Source of the DNA: Pseudarthrobacter sp. L1SW | Lineage (GTDB): Bacteria > Actinomycetota > Actinomycetes > Actinomycetales > Micrococcaceae | DNA: 64,000 nt | Direction: 5' to 3' | Assembly (NCBI RefSeq): GCF_020809045.1 | Contig: NZ_CP078079.1 | Span: forward strand, 1,860,001-1,924,000 | Part shown: piece after piece, positions 51,943-62,197 of the stretch | How the letters are laid out: each line of letters starts with the position of its first letter | Position numbering within the stretch: the stretch's first letter is position 1 | Notes under the pieces: generated by a model | The model's database searches: none | Seen by the model: the letters and a program-made list of their open reading frames with translations, nothing else | Told to the model about the DNA's origin: nothing | Translations under genes and position numbers: made by a program

Positions 51943-54039
<2,097 letters not shown>

Positions 54040-54090
54040 CACAAACATCAACGGGGGACGGCCAGGCTGCCCGCCTGGGGTAGAGTTAAG

Positions 54091-54212
54091 GTCACGTAGG
54101 GGAGTATCCCGAGCGCTACGATCGTCAACACGCAGGGCATGGTTGCCCCGCCGGGCGTAGCGGGCCGCCGTTTCAGCACCAAGTGCGCAGGCAGGCCGGA
54201 GAGACTTACACC
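54091..54212 (+). ncRNA. yybP-ykoY-type manganese riboswitch
   Basis: The leader shows the class hallmarks: 5' TAGGGGAGTA at about 54097-54106, a variable stem (CGTCAACACG and GGGCATGGTTGCCCC around 54124-54149), and the 3' element GGAGAGACTTAC at 54198-54209 that closes the junction. It ends 31 bases before the TerC gene, whose family is a common target. The motif was recognised by eye, so exact pairing and switching (transcriptional or translational) are not shown. Confidence 0.8.
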
Positions 54213-54242
54213 GCATCTCTGTACCCTGCGAAAGGCTACCCT

Positions 54243-55271
54243 GTGCTCGAATTGCCCGTCTGGTTCGAAGTCGGCTCACTTGTCGTCCTCGGCCTGATCC
54301 TCCTGATCGACCTACTTTTGGTGGTCCGGCGCCCCCACGAACCTTCCATGAAGGAAGCCGGACTCTGGGTAGCGTTTTACGTCAGCCTTGCCCTGGTGTT
54401 TGCCGGGGCCATGTTCGCCTTCACGGGCCCCGAATACGGGGGCCAGTTCGTCGCCGGCTGGGTGACGGAATACAGCCTCAGCATCGACAACCTGTTTGTC
54501 TTCATCATCATCATGGCCCGTTTCTCGGTGCCCCGGAAGTACCAGCAGGAAGTGCTCATGGTGGGCATCATCATCGCCCTGATCCTGCGCGGCATCTTCA
54601 TCCTCCTCGGCGCGATCGTGATCGAGCAGTTCAGCTGGGTGTTCTACATCTTCGGCGCATTCCTGCTCTGGACTGCGTGGAAGCAGGCCCAGGATGAAGG
54701 CGAGGATGAAGAAGACCGGGAGAACCCGCTGATCGCCAGGATCCGCAAGGTCATCCCCATGTCCGAGAAGTTCGACGGCGGCAAGCTGCGCACCACCGTG
54801 AACGGCAAGAAGGTCTTCACCCCCATGCTGATCGTGTTCATCACCATCGGCCTCACGGACCTGCTCTTCGCCGTCGACTCCATCCCCGCCATCTTCGGCC
54901 TCACCCAGAGCCCCTTCATCGTGTTCACAGCCAACCTGTTCGCCCTGATGGGCCTGCGCCAGCTGTACTTCCTGCTCGGCGGCCTCATGAACCGCCTGAT
55001 CTACCTGAAGCACGCGCTGTCCTTCATCCTCGCGTTCATCGGCGTCAAGCTGGTCCTGCACGCCATGCACGTCAACGAACTTCCGTTCATCAACGGCGGC
55101 CAGCACATTGAATGGGCTCCCGAGATCCCCACGTTCGTGTCCCTGGCCGTCATCGTCGGCACCATCGTCATCGCCGTGATCGCCAGCCTGGTCAGCTCCA
55201 AAGCCAAGGAAGCACACCTGGACCCCCGCCTCGAGGAAGATGCCCGGAGGAGCCACAGCGACGCCGAGTAA
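54243..55271 (+). CDS. TerC family membrane protein
   Basis: 342 residues starting at GTG 54243 after AAAGG; about nine hydrophobic segments. The metal-binding TerC motif pairs are visible: YSLSIDNLFVFIIIMARF near 80-97 and DLLFAVDSIPAIFGLT near 205-220 with conserved Asp. A charged cytoplasmic loop (EDEEDRENPL) and an Asp/Glu/His-rich tail follow. TerC proteins (YkoY, Alx, MntX-like) export manganese. The upstream riboswitch and following terminator make it a single-gene, Mn-controlled unit. Confidence 0.93.
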   Translation: MLELPVWFEVGSLVVLGLILLIDLLLVVRRPHEPSMKEAGLWVAFYVSLALVFAGAMFAFTGPEYGGQFVAGWVTEYSLSIDNLFVFIIIMARFSVPRKYQQEVLMVGIIIALILRGIFILLGAIVIEQFSWVFYIFGAFLLWTAWKQAQDEGEDEEDRENPLIARIRKVIPMSEKFDGGKLRTTVNGKKVFTPMLIVFITIGLTDLLFAVDSIPAIFGLTQSPFIVFTANLFALMGLRQLYFLLGGLMNRLIYLKHALSFILAFIGVKLVLHAMHVNELPFINGGQHIEWAPEIPTFVSLAVIVGTIVIAVIASLVSSKAKEAHLDPRLEEDARRSHSDAE

Positions 55272-55296
55272 GCGTCCCCTGTCCTCCTGAGCTGGG

Positions 55297-55326
55297 AAAT
55301 CCCGGCCGCACCTGCGGCCGGGATTT
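55297..55326 (+). terminator. Terminator after the TerC gene
   Basis: AAATCCCGGCCGC (55297-55309) and GCGGCCGGGATTT (55314-55326) form a 13-pair perfect stem around ACCT, followed by TCGCTTTT. It also precedes the MFS gene, whose transcript starts after it. Confidence 0.9.
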
Positions 55327-55379
55327 TCGCTTTTAAATTCCCACTGCAGGGCCGGCCTGGCGAGGACTATGCTCGGAAC

Positions 55380-56765
55380 ATGGCCCCCACCCTCATATCT
55401 GAGCAACGGGTGCGCCACGTGCAGCGGCGCACGGTGGTGCTGCTGAGCGCGGCCCAGGTTTTTGGCGGAATCGGCACCGGAGCCACGGTTTCCATCGGGT
55501 CCATCCTCGCGGTAGAGCTGTCCGGTTCCAGTGCCTGGGCGGGTGCCGTTGCCACGGTCATGACCCTCGGCGCCGCGCTGGCGGCCCTGCCGCTTGCCTC
55601 GCTGGCCGACCGCAGGGGACGACGGATCGGACAGGTGGCCGGGCTGTCCGCGGCCCTCGCAGGCACGGCCCTGATGGTGCTCGCGGTGGTGTCCGGCCTT
55701 TTCATCCTGCTGGTGCTTGGTGCTGCCGGGATCGGAGTGGGTACCGCCGCCAGCCTGCAGGCGCGCTTCGCCGCCGTCGACCTTGCGGACCCCGAACACC
55801 GCGGCAGGGCCCTGTCCGCCGTGGTCTGGGCCGTTACCGTTGGCGCCGTCGCCGGACCCAACCTCATCCAGCCAGGCACCGTGGTAGGACAGGCGCTGGG
55901 CCTTCCGCCCGTGGCAGGACCTTTCGTGATTGCCGGCGCCGGCCTCCTGGTGGCAAACATCCTGCTTTTTGCCGGGTTGCGGCCGGATCCGCTGCTGCTG
56001 GCCAGGGAACTTGCCCCGCAGCAGGCCGGCAACGCCGCCCAGGATGCACAGAGGCACCGGCCGGCAGCAGGCGTCAGCGCCGTGGGGGCAAGCACCGGGG
56101 GACGGGCAAAGCACGACGGCGGCTCGCTGGTCCGCGGGCTCCGCGCCATCCGCGGCTCCCGCACCGCCCTCCTGGCAGTGGCCGCCGTCATCGGAGCCCA
56201 CGCCGTGATGGTGGGCGTGATGTCCATGACGCCACTGCACCTGCAGGAACTGGTGGAGGGGCCGGGCGCCAGCCACGCCGGCCACACCGCTTCCGGCGAC
56301 GTGCTGGTGATCATCGGGTTCACCATCTCGCTGCACATCGCCGGGATGTTCGCATTGTCACCGGTGATGGGCTGGCTGACGGACAAGGCCGGCAGGGCGC
56401 AGACCATCATGATTGGCTTTACCCTGCTCATCGCGGCCGTGGCTGTCGCAGGGTTCGGCCAGGCGTCCACGGGAGCAGTGGCGGCAGGCCTGGTCCTGCT
56501 GGGCCTGGGCTGGTCCGCAGCCACGGTGTCCGGTTCCACCCTGCTCGCCGAGAGCGTCGGCCAGGACTCCCGGGTGGTGGTGCAGGGCGTTTCGGACATG
56601 CTCATGGGCGCCGCCGGAGCCGTGGGCGGGGCAGTCTCCGGCCTGGTCCTCAGCTGGATCGGCTATCTGGGCCTGAACCTGTTGGGCGGCGTGGTGGGCG
56701 CAGCCGTCCTGGCCGCGGCGTTCGTGACCGTCATGGCGGGCCGGCGCCAGTCAGCGGCCGCCTGA
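55380..56765 (+). CDS. MFS transporter
   Basis: 461 residues and about twelve hydrophobic segments. The loop between helices 2 and 3 has SLADRRGRRIGQ (MFS motif A GxLADRxGRR), and the second half has MGWLTDKAGRAQT. A central hydrophilic loop with AAGVSAVGASTGGRA is longer than usual. It resembles drug or metabolite exporters, but the substrate is unknown. It overlaps the 3' end of the leftward aminopeptidase-like gene by 15 bases (56751-56765). Confidence 0.9.
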   Translation: MAPTLISEQRVRHVQRRTVVLLSAAQVFGGIGTGATVSIGSILAVELSGSSAWAGAVATVMTLGAALAALPLASLADRRGRRIGQVAGLSAALAGTALMVLAVVSGLFILLVLGAAGIGVGTAASLQARFAAVDLADPEHRGRALSAVVWAVTVGAVAGPNLIQPGTVVGQALGLPPVAGPFVIAGAGLLVANILLFAGLRPDPLLLARELAPQQAGNAAQDAQRHRPAAGVSAVGASTGGRAKHDGGSLVRGLRAIRGSRTALLAVAAVIGAHAVMVGVMSMTPLHLQELVEGPGASHAGHTASGDVLVIIGFTISLHIAGMFALSPVMGWLTDKAGRAQTIMIGFTLLIAAVAVAGFGQASTGAVAAGLVLLGLGWSAATVSGSTLLAESVGQDSRVVVQGVSDMLMGAAGAVGGAVSGLVLSWIGYLGLNLLGGVVGAAVLAAAFVTVMAGRRQSAAA

Positions 56766-58100
56766 CCTCGCCATGCCCAGCAGCCGCGCGAAGATGCCTT
56801 CCCCGTCGTCGGCAATCCCGTCATGGTGGAAGTCGCCGGTCTCCCAGACCTGCAACCCCCGCACCGCGGACGCTGTCTCAAGGGAGAGCTTCCGGTCCAC
56901 GTAGATGTCGTCCGAGTAGACGGCGGCAGCCACCGGCACGGTGTTGGCCGCCAGTTGCGCAACGTCGTAGAGCGGCTTCCAGTCCGGCTTTGCCGCAAGC
57001 AGTTCCGCCACGTCGCGGAGCGGCCGAAGTGCCGGGTCCTGCTCGAAGTACCACGGATAAACCATCTCGCCCGTCAGCAGCAGCGGCTCGGCGTCCGGCC
57101 GGAATTCCGGGTAATCCTCCAGCACCCGCCACGCTGACCAGCCAGTGGCCTGCCCCTGGCCATAGATGGATTCATGCATCAGGGCATAGAGCGGGTTTGA
57201 CCGGCGCGAAACGATGCCCTGCACCTGGTCCAGGAAGGCATCCGAAAGCCGGACGCCGTGGGCGGTCTCCGTGAAGGCGTCCTCCAGCAGGTAATGCAGG
57301 GCGTCCACGCGTGTGTTCCCGCCGAGGAAGGAACCCACCATCTGGAAGCGCTCTACGGTGAGCGGGCCGCCGTCGGGAAGGAACTCGGGGGTGCTCCTCA
57401 GGTGGCGGGCAATCCTGTCGACCATGTCCCGGTCCTCCGGGTACCAGCCGAAGTACTCCGCGTTCCGGGCTGCCACGCGCTGGAACGTGGCCCGGTACAC
57501 GTCGTCGGCCGGACCCGTCAGCGGCGCAAGGCCGCCGGTCACCAGGACTTCCCGAAGGCCCCCCGGTGCAAAGGACAGGTACGTCAGCGCGCAGAAGCCG
57601 CCGTAGCTCTGGCCGTAGACCGTCCACGGGCCGGACCCCAGGGCGTCCCGGATCAGCTCGGCGTCGGCAACGATGGAATCCGCACGGAAGTGCTCCAGGT
57701 ATGCGGCCTGGTCCGCAGCGGGCCCCCGCAACGGCAGGGTGTTCCGGTCCGCAGGCGTGGACAGCCCTGTTCCGCGCTGGTCCAGCATCAGGATCCGGAA
57801 GTCCTTGGCTGCCGCTTTGCTCCAGCCGCCCAGTGAGCCAAACCTGTTGCCGCGTCCGCCCGGACCGCCCTGGAGGAACAGGAGCCAGGGAAGATCCGCG
57901 GCCTCCTCCTCGCTGTGCGCGGCCGACACATACTCACGGGCAAAAACGGTGATCGTTTCGCCTGAGGGGGAAGAGTGGTCCAGCGGCACCGTGAAGAAGT
58001 GCTCCGTGGAACGCATCCCGCGGAACTGGTGCTGCGCCCTTACCTCATGCCCCGCCCGCACCGCCGGACCCGCCGGCGAGGGCATTCCCGCACTAGCCAT
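56751..58100 (-). CDS. Prolyl-aminopeptidase-like alpha/beta hydrolase (S33 family)
   Basis: 449 residues. LQGGPGGRGNRFGSLGG near 82 is the HGGPG-type oxyanion loop with Gln, LMLDQRGTGLSTPA near 110 the DQRGxGxS motif, and the nucleophile elbow is GQSYGGFCAL near 171 (Ser173). His in TGDFHHDGI near 433 completes the triad. This matches proline iminopeptidases or the TAP-like subfamily. The ATG at 58100 overlaps the stop of the GNAT gene by 8 bases, so both are coupled; a start at 58241 would run through that gene. Confidence 0.9.
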   Translation of the reverse strand: MASAGMPSPAGPAVRAGHEVRAQHQFRGMRSTEHFFTVPLDHSSPSGETITVFAREYVSAAHSEEEAADLPWLLFLQGGPGGRGNRFGSLGGWSKAAAKDFRILMLDQRGTGLSTPADRNTLPLRGPAADQAAYLEHFRADSIVADAELIRDALGSGPWTVYGQSYGGFCALTYLSFAPGGLREVLVTGGLAPLTGPADDVYRATFQRVAARNAEYFGWYPEDRDMVDRIARHLRSTPEFLPDGGPLTVERFQMVGSFLGGNTRVDALHYLLEDAFTETAHGVRLSDAFLDQVQGIVSRRSNPLYALMHESIYGQGQATGWSAWRVLEDYPEFRPDAEPLLLTGEMVYPWYFEQDPALRPLRDVAELLAAKPDWKPLYDVAQLAANTVPVAAAVYSDDIYVDRKLSLETASAVRGLQVWETGDFHHDGIADDGEGIFARLLGMARSGGR

Positions 58101-58590
58101 TGGCGGCGGGGACGGCACTGCCGAACTGTTCGAGGGCCTGGCCGGTAAGCCGGAAGGTGGACCACCCGTCCATGGGCCTGGCGCCGAGGCGCCGGTAGAA
58201 GTTGATGGACGGCTCATTCCAGTCAAGGACGCTCCACTCAACCCTTGCGTAGCCGTTCTCTACGGCGGTGGCGGCCAGGTGCTGGAGCAGGGCCTTTCCG
58301 TGCCCCTCGCCGCGGGCCTCCGGACTGACGTACAGGTCCTCCAGGTAGATCCCGTGCACGCCTTCCCAGGTGGAATAGTTCAGGAACCACAGTGCGAACC
58401 CCTGGACTTCGCCCGCCGCGTTCTCCGCCATGGCGGCGAACACACGCGGGCTCTCGCCGAACAGCACCTGCCGCAGCATCTCCGGGGTGTTCCGGACGGC
58501 GTCAGGTTCCTTCTCGTAGTGCGCCAATTCGTGGATCATCCGAAGGATTGCGGGTACGTCGTGCGGGGTTGCGGGGCGGATTACACTCAT
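58093..58590 (-). CDS. GNAT acetyltransferase (spermidine/diamine acetyltransferase-like)
   Basis: 165 residues. IRPATPHDVPAILRMIHELA at the N terminus, IYLEDLYVSPEARGEGHGKAL near 85-105 (acetyl-CoA loop RGEGHGKA), and EWSVLDWNEPSINFYRRLGA near 118-137 with the Asn-x-x-x-x-x-Tyr motif are as in SSAT-type acetyltransferases. Substrate is likely a diamine or amino compound. It is upstream of and coupled to the S33 hydrolase gene. Confidence 0.92.
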   Translation of the reverse strand: MSVIRPATPHDVPAILRMIHELAHYEKEPDAVRNTPEMLRQVLFGESPRVFAAMAENAAGEVQGFALWFLNYSTWEGVHGIYLEDLYVSPEARGEGHGKALLQHLAATAVENGYARVEWSVLDWNEPSINFYRRLGARPMDGWSTFRLTGQALEQFGSAVPAANG

Positions 58591-58629
58591 TGTTCGAGCT
58601 TACCGGCCAGCCGCAGGCAAGGGCACGGT

Positions 58630-61173
58630 TCAGAGCCGGTTGACCTCCGTCACCCTGATCACGGCCGTACCGGTTTCGTCCGAGGCAGCCAGGTCCACCT
58701 CGGCGGAAATCCCCCAGTCGTGGTTGCCGGCAGGATCCTCAAAGATCTGCCGGACCTTCCACCGGTCCTTTTCCTCCGTGATCATGAGCAGCGCCGGTCC
58801 GCGGGCATCGGGCCCGGTCCCGATGTCGTCGTGTTCGTCGAAGTAGTCGTCCAGGGCGTCTTCCCAGCGTTCGGCGCCCCAGCCGGCTCCGCCGTCGAGT
58901 TCTCCCAATGCGGCCGCGTCCTCGTCGGCGAACAGCTCCACGCGGCGGAACATCTCGTTGCGCACCATCACCCGGAACGCCCGGATGTTGGACGTGAGCG
59001 ACGGCGGGGGCGGGGGAGGCGCGTCGTGCGGCGTCGGGGCGGCGCCCGAGGCGAGTTCCTCCCATTCGTCCAGGAGGCTGGAGTCCACTTGGCGGACCAG
59101 CTCGCCGAGCCAGGCGATGAGGTCCTCAAGGTCGTCGCGCAGCATGTCCTGGGGAACGGTCTGCCGCAGGGCCTTGAAGGCGTCCGCGAGGTAGCGCAGG
59201 ACTATCCCCTCCGAACGGGCCAGCCCGTAGAACTGCACGAACTCGCCAAAGTTCATGGCGCGCTCATACATGTCCCGGACCACGGACTTGGGGGCCAGCT
59301 CGAAGTCGCCCACCCAAGGGGCCGCCTTCCGGTACACCTCGAAGGCTTCCCTGAGGATCTCCGCGAGGGGCTGGGGGTAGGACACTTCCTCCAGCATGGC
59401 CATCCGCTGGTCGTATTCGATGCCGTCCGCCTTCATGGCGGCCACCGCCTCGCCGCGGGCCTTCTTCTGCTGGGCGGACAGGATCTGCCGGGGCTTCTCC
59501 AGGGTCGCCTCGATCACGGACACCACGTCCAGGGCGTACGACGGCGACTCAGGGTCCAGGAGTTCAAGCGCAGCCAGTGCGAAGGGGGACAGCGGCTGGT
59601 TGAGTGCGAAGTTCGGCTGGAGGTGGACAGTCAGCCGTACGGTCCGGCCGTCCGGTCCCTGCTCCCGGGCAGGAATCCGCTCCACCACCTCGGCGGCGAG
59701 CAGTTCGCGGTAGATGCCCAGTGCCTTCTTCATCAGCTGCAGCTGGGAAGACCGGGTCTCGTGGTTTTCCGTCAGCAGGCGGCGGGCGGCCGCAAACGGG
59801 TCCCCGGGCCGCTCCATCAGGTTCATCAGCATCGCGTGCGTAACCGTGAAGCTGGAGGTCAACGGGTCCGGCACCGATTCGACCAGCCGCTTGAAGGTGG
59901 GCTCGCCCCAGCTGACGAACCCCTCGGGCGGCTTCTTCTTCACCACCTGGCGCAGCTTCTTCTGGTCGTCACCGTGTTTGGCCACGGCCTTGGCCATTGC
60001 CTTGACGTTCTCGGTCACGTGTTCAGGCGCCTGGACCACCACGGTCCCGGCGGTGTCGTAACCTGCCCGGCCTGCCCGGCCCGCAATCTGGTGGAACTCA
60101 CGGGAGTTAAGCAGCCGGGTGCGGACGCCGTCGTACTTGCTCAGGGCCGTGAGCAGGACGGTCCGGATGGGCACGTTGATTCCGACGCCCAAGGTGTCTG
60201 TGCCGCAGATGACCTTCAGCAGCCCCGCCTGGGCCAGCTGCTCCACCAGCCGCCGGTACTTCGGCAGCATGCCGGCATGGTGCACGCCGATGCCGTGGCG
60301 GACCAGCCGGTTCAGGGTCTTGCCGAAACCGGCCGCGAACCGGAAGTTGGCGATCAGCTCTGCAATCTTGTCCTTTTCCTCACGGGTGCAGACGTTGATG
60401 CTCATCAGGGTCTGGGCGCGGTCAATGGCCTCGATCTGGCTGAAGTGCACCACGTAGACCGGCACCTGCCTGGTGGAGAGCAGTTCCTCCAGCGTCTCGT
60501 GCACGGGGGTCTCGTGGTAGTAGTAATGCAGCGGAATGGGCCGTTCCGCAGAGCTCACCGTCGTGGTGGCACGGCCCGTCAGCGCCATGAGGCCTTCCTC
60601 GAACCTGCTGACGTCGCCCAGCGTGGCGGACATCAGGAGGAACTGTGCCTGGGGGAGCTCCAGCAGGGGAACCTGCCAGGCCCAGCCGCGCTGCGGATCC
60701 GAGTAGAAATGGAACTCGTCCATGATCACCGTGCCGAGTTCCGCGGCTGCGCCTTCACGGAGGGCAGTGTTGGCCAGGATCTCGGCCGTGCAGCAGATGA
60801 TGGGCGCGTCCTGGTTGACGCCTGAATCGCCCGTGATCATGCCCACGTTCTCGGCGCCGAAAATGTCACACAGGGCAAAGAACTTCTCGGAAACCAGCGC
60901 CTTGATCGGTGCAGTATAGTAGCTGCGCTGGCCCAGGGCCATGGCCTGGAAATGGGCGGCGATGGCCACCAGGGACTTGCCGGACCCGGTGGGGGTGGTC
61001 AGGATGACGTTGGCCCCCGCGGCCAGCTCCATAATGGCCTCGTCCTGGGCGGGGTACAGGGCCAATCCCCGGCTTTCCGTCCACTCAACGAACCGCATGT
61101 AGAGATCGTCGGGATCCACGCCGGCAGTCCGGTTGGGGGCGGGGGGATGGGGCAGCTGGTCAACGAGTTTCAT
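58630..61173 (-). CDS. SKI2-like DEAD/DEAH-box helicase
   Basis: 847 residues. Walker A PTGSGKS at 61-67, motif Ia TAPIKALVSEKF, motif II is DEFH at 152-155 (MDEFHFYSD), motif III SATLGD, motif V GTDTLGVGINVPIR near 322 and motif VI HQIAGRAGRAGYD near 357. This is the SF2 SKI2/Mtr4-like arrangement; many Actinobacteria have such an RNA or DNA helicase. The C-terminal part includes a winged-helix region, a Pro-run (PPPPPPSL near 703) and an acidic segment (DDYFDEHDDI). The start ATG 61173 is set by homology; the preceding DNA is divergent from Tam. Confidence 0.93.
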   Translation of the reverse strand: MKLVDQLPHPPAPNRTAGVDPDDLYMRFVEWTESRGLALYPAQDEAIMELAAGANVILTTPTGSGKSLVAIAAHFQAMALGQRSYYTAPIKALVSEKFFALCDIFGAENVGMITGDSGVNQDAPIICCTAEILANTALREGAAAELGTVIMDEFHFYSDPQRGWAWQVPLLELPQAQFLLMSATLGDVSRFEEGLMALTGRATTTVSSAERPIPLHYYYHETPVHETLEELLSTRQVPVYVVHFSQIEAIDRAQTLMSINVCTREEKDKIAELIANFRFAAGFGKTLNRLVRHGIGVHHAGMLPKYRRLVEQLAQAGLLKVICGTDTLGVGINVPIRTVLLTALSKYDGVRTRLLNSREFHQIAGRAGRAGYDTAGTVVVQAPEHVTENVKAMAKAVAKHGDDQKKLRQVVKKKPPEGFVSWGEPTFKRLVESVPDPLTSSFTVTHAMLMNLMERPGDPFAAARRLLTENHETRSSQLQLMKKALGIYRELLAAEVVERIPAREQGPDGRTVRLTVHLQPNFALNQPLSPFALAALELLDPESPSYALDVVSVIEATLEKPRQILSAQQKKARGEAVAAMKADGIEYDQRMAMLEEVSYPQPLAEILREAFEVYRKAAPWVGDFELAPKSVVRDMYERAMNFGEFVQFYGLARSEGIVLRYLADAFKALRQTVPQDMLRDDLEDLIAWLGELVRQVDSSLLDEWEELASGAAPTPHDAPPPPPPSLTSNIRAFRVMVRNEMFRRVELFADEDAAALGELDGGAGWGAERWEDALDDYFDEHDDIGTGPDARGPALLMITEEKDRWKVRQIFEDPAGNHDWGISAEVDLAASDETGTAVIRVTEVNRL

Positions 61174-61263
61174 TGATTGCCAGCTTAGTGCCCTGCCGTG
61201 CCGGTGATTCCGCCGCGCCCGGGTTAGGCTTCGCGGTACAGCAGACGTCACCAGAATGCGGAG

Positions 61264-62049
61264 ATGGATATGAAGTGGGATCCGGCGAAATACGTCCAGT
61301 TCGGGGACTACCGGGACCGGCCCTTTTTCGACTTGACCGGGAGGATCCACGCCGACCGGCCTGTCCAGGTGGTGGACCTGGGCTGCGGGCCGGGGAACCT
61401 GACCGCGACGCTCGCGGACCGTTGGCCGGATGCGGAGGTGGTGGGCCTTGATTCCTCGGAGGAGATGCTTGCCAGGGCTGCCGGACGGGCGGAAGGAAAC
61501 CCGGCCCTGCGCTTCGAACTTGCAGACATTTCGGAGTGGAAGCCCTCCGGGGAGACCGATGTTGTGGTGAGCAACGCCGCCCTGCAGTGGGTGCCGGGCC
61601 ACCAGGACTTGATGCGGACCTGGCTGGATGCCCTCCGCCCCGGCGCCTGGTTCGCGCTCCAGGTCCCCGGGAACTTCAATGCCCCGTCGCATGCGTTGCT
61701 GCGGGAACTTGCGGGCTCGCAGCGTTGGGAGCCGAAGCTCGGCGGGATGCTCCGCGGCGGCGAGTCGGTGGGCGAGCCTGCGGAGTACCTGCGGCTCATG
61801 CTTGACGCCGGGTTCTCGGCTGATGCCTGGGAGACGACGTACCTGCAGGTGCTGCCCGGCGAGGACGCCGTTCTGGAGTGGGTACGCGGCACGGCGATGC
61901 GCCCCGTGCTTGCCGCCCTCTCCCCTGGGGAGGGGGCGGAATTCGAGGCCGAGTACGCGGCACTGCTGCGGGATGCCTATCCACAATCGGGGCATGGGAC
62001 GGTCTATCCGTTCCGGAGAATCTTTGCCGTGGGCTGCAGGAACCAGTGA
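61264..62049 (+). CDS. tam: Trans-aconitate 2-methyltransferase-like SAM methyltransferase
   Basis: 261 residues. WDPAKYVQFGDYRDRPFFDL at the N terminus and VVDLGCGPGNLTATLADRWP near 38-57 (SAM motif I), VVGLDSSEEMLARA, then NAALQWVPGHQDLMRTWLDAL near 100-120 and the closing YPFRRIFAVGCR match Tam closely. It monomethylates trans-aconitate with SAM to remove an aconitase inhibitor. It is divergent from the helicase gene. Confidence 0.93.
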   Translation: MDMKWDPAKYVQFGDYRDRPFFDLTGRIHADRPVQVVDLGCGPGNLTATLADRWPDAEVVGLDSSEEMLARAAGRAEGNPALRFELADISEWKPSGETDVVVSNAALQWVPGHQDLMRTWLDALRPGAWFALQVPGNFNAPSHALLRELAGSQRWEPKLGGMLRGGESVGEPAEYLRLMLDAGFSADAWETTYLQVLPGEDAVLEWVRGTAMRPVLAALSPGEGAEFEAEYAALLRDAYPQSGHGTVYPFRRIFAVGCRNQ

Positions 62050-62084
62050 CGAAATCCAAGCCGCCGGGCTTTCTTCACAGGCCA

Positions 62085-62098
62085 GTCACACGTGTGAC
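62085..62098. promoter_or_regulatory. Perfect 14-bp palindrome upstream of the ABC exporter
   Basis: GTCACACGTGTGAC is exactly self-complementary and lies 23 bases before a TACAAT (-10-like, 62121-62126). Such a palindrome is a typical site for a homodimeric repressor (TetR, MarR or GntR type). No regulator gene is in the window. Confidence 0.5.
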
Positions 62099-62120
62099 AA
62101 CCCTGGTAAGTGATCTGGCC

Positions 62121-62126
62121 TACAAT
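62121..62126 (+). promoter_or_regulatory. -10 box candidate for the ABC exporter operon
   Basis: TACAAT at 62121-62126, 72 bases before the start codon. The nearest -35-like hexamer (TGACAA, 62095-62100) is 20 bases away, which is long, so this promoter may need an activator or extended -10. Confidence 0.4.
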
Positions 62127-62197
62127 GACGTGGTGGCTGATGGGGGAGAGGCCGCCGCGGGCTGTTTCCTCCGTCGATTGACCTAACTGGAGGTACG

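Noticed and set aside
54312..56336. Open frame of 674 codons on the minus strand
   Set aside because: It is antisense to TerC and the MFS transporter; His/Gly/Asp-rich composition without motifs is typical of opposite-strand shadows.
57673..60825. Open frame of 1050 codons on the plus strand
   Set aside because: It lies antisense to the S33 hydrolase, GNAT and helicase genes, which have full catalytic motifs; its composition (Val/Gly/His/Arg rich, no motif) is that of a high-GC shadow frame.
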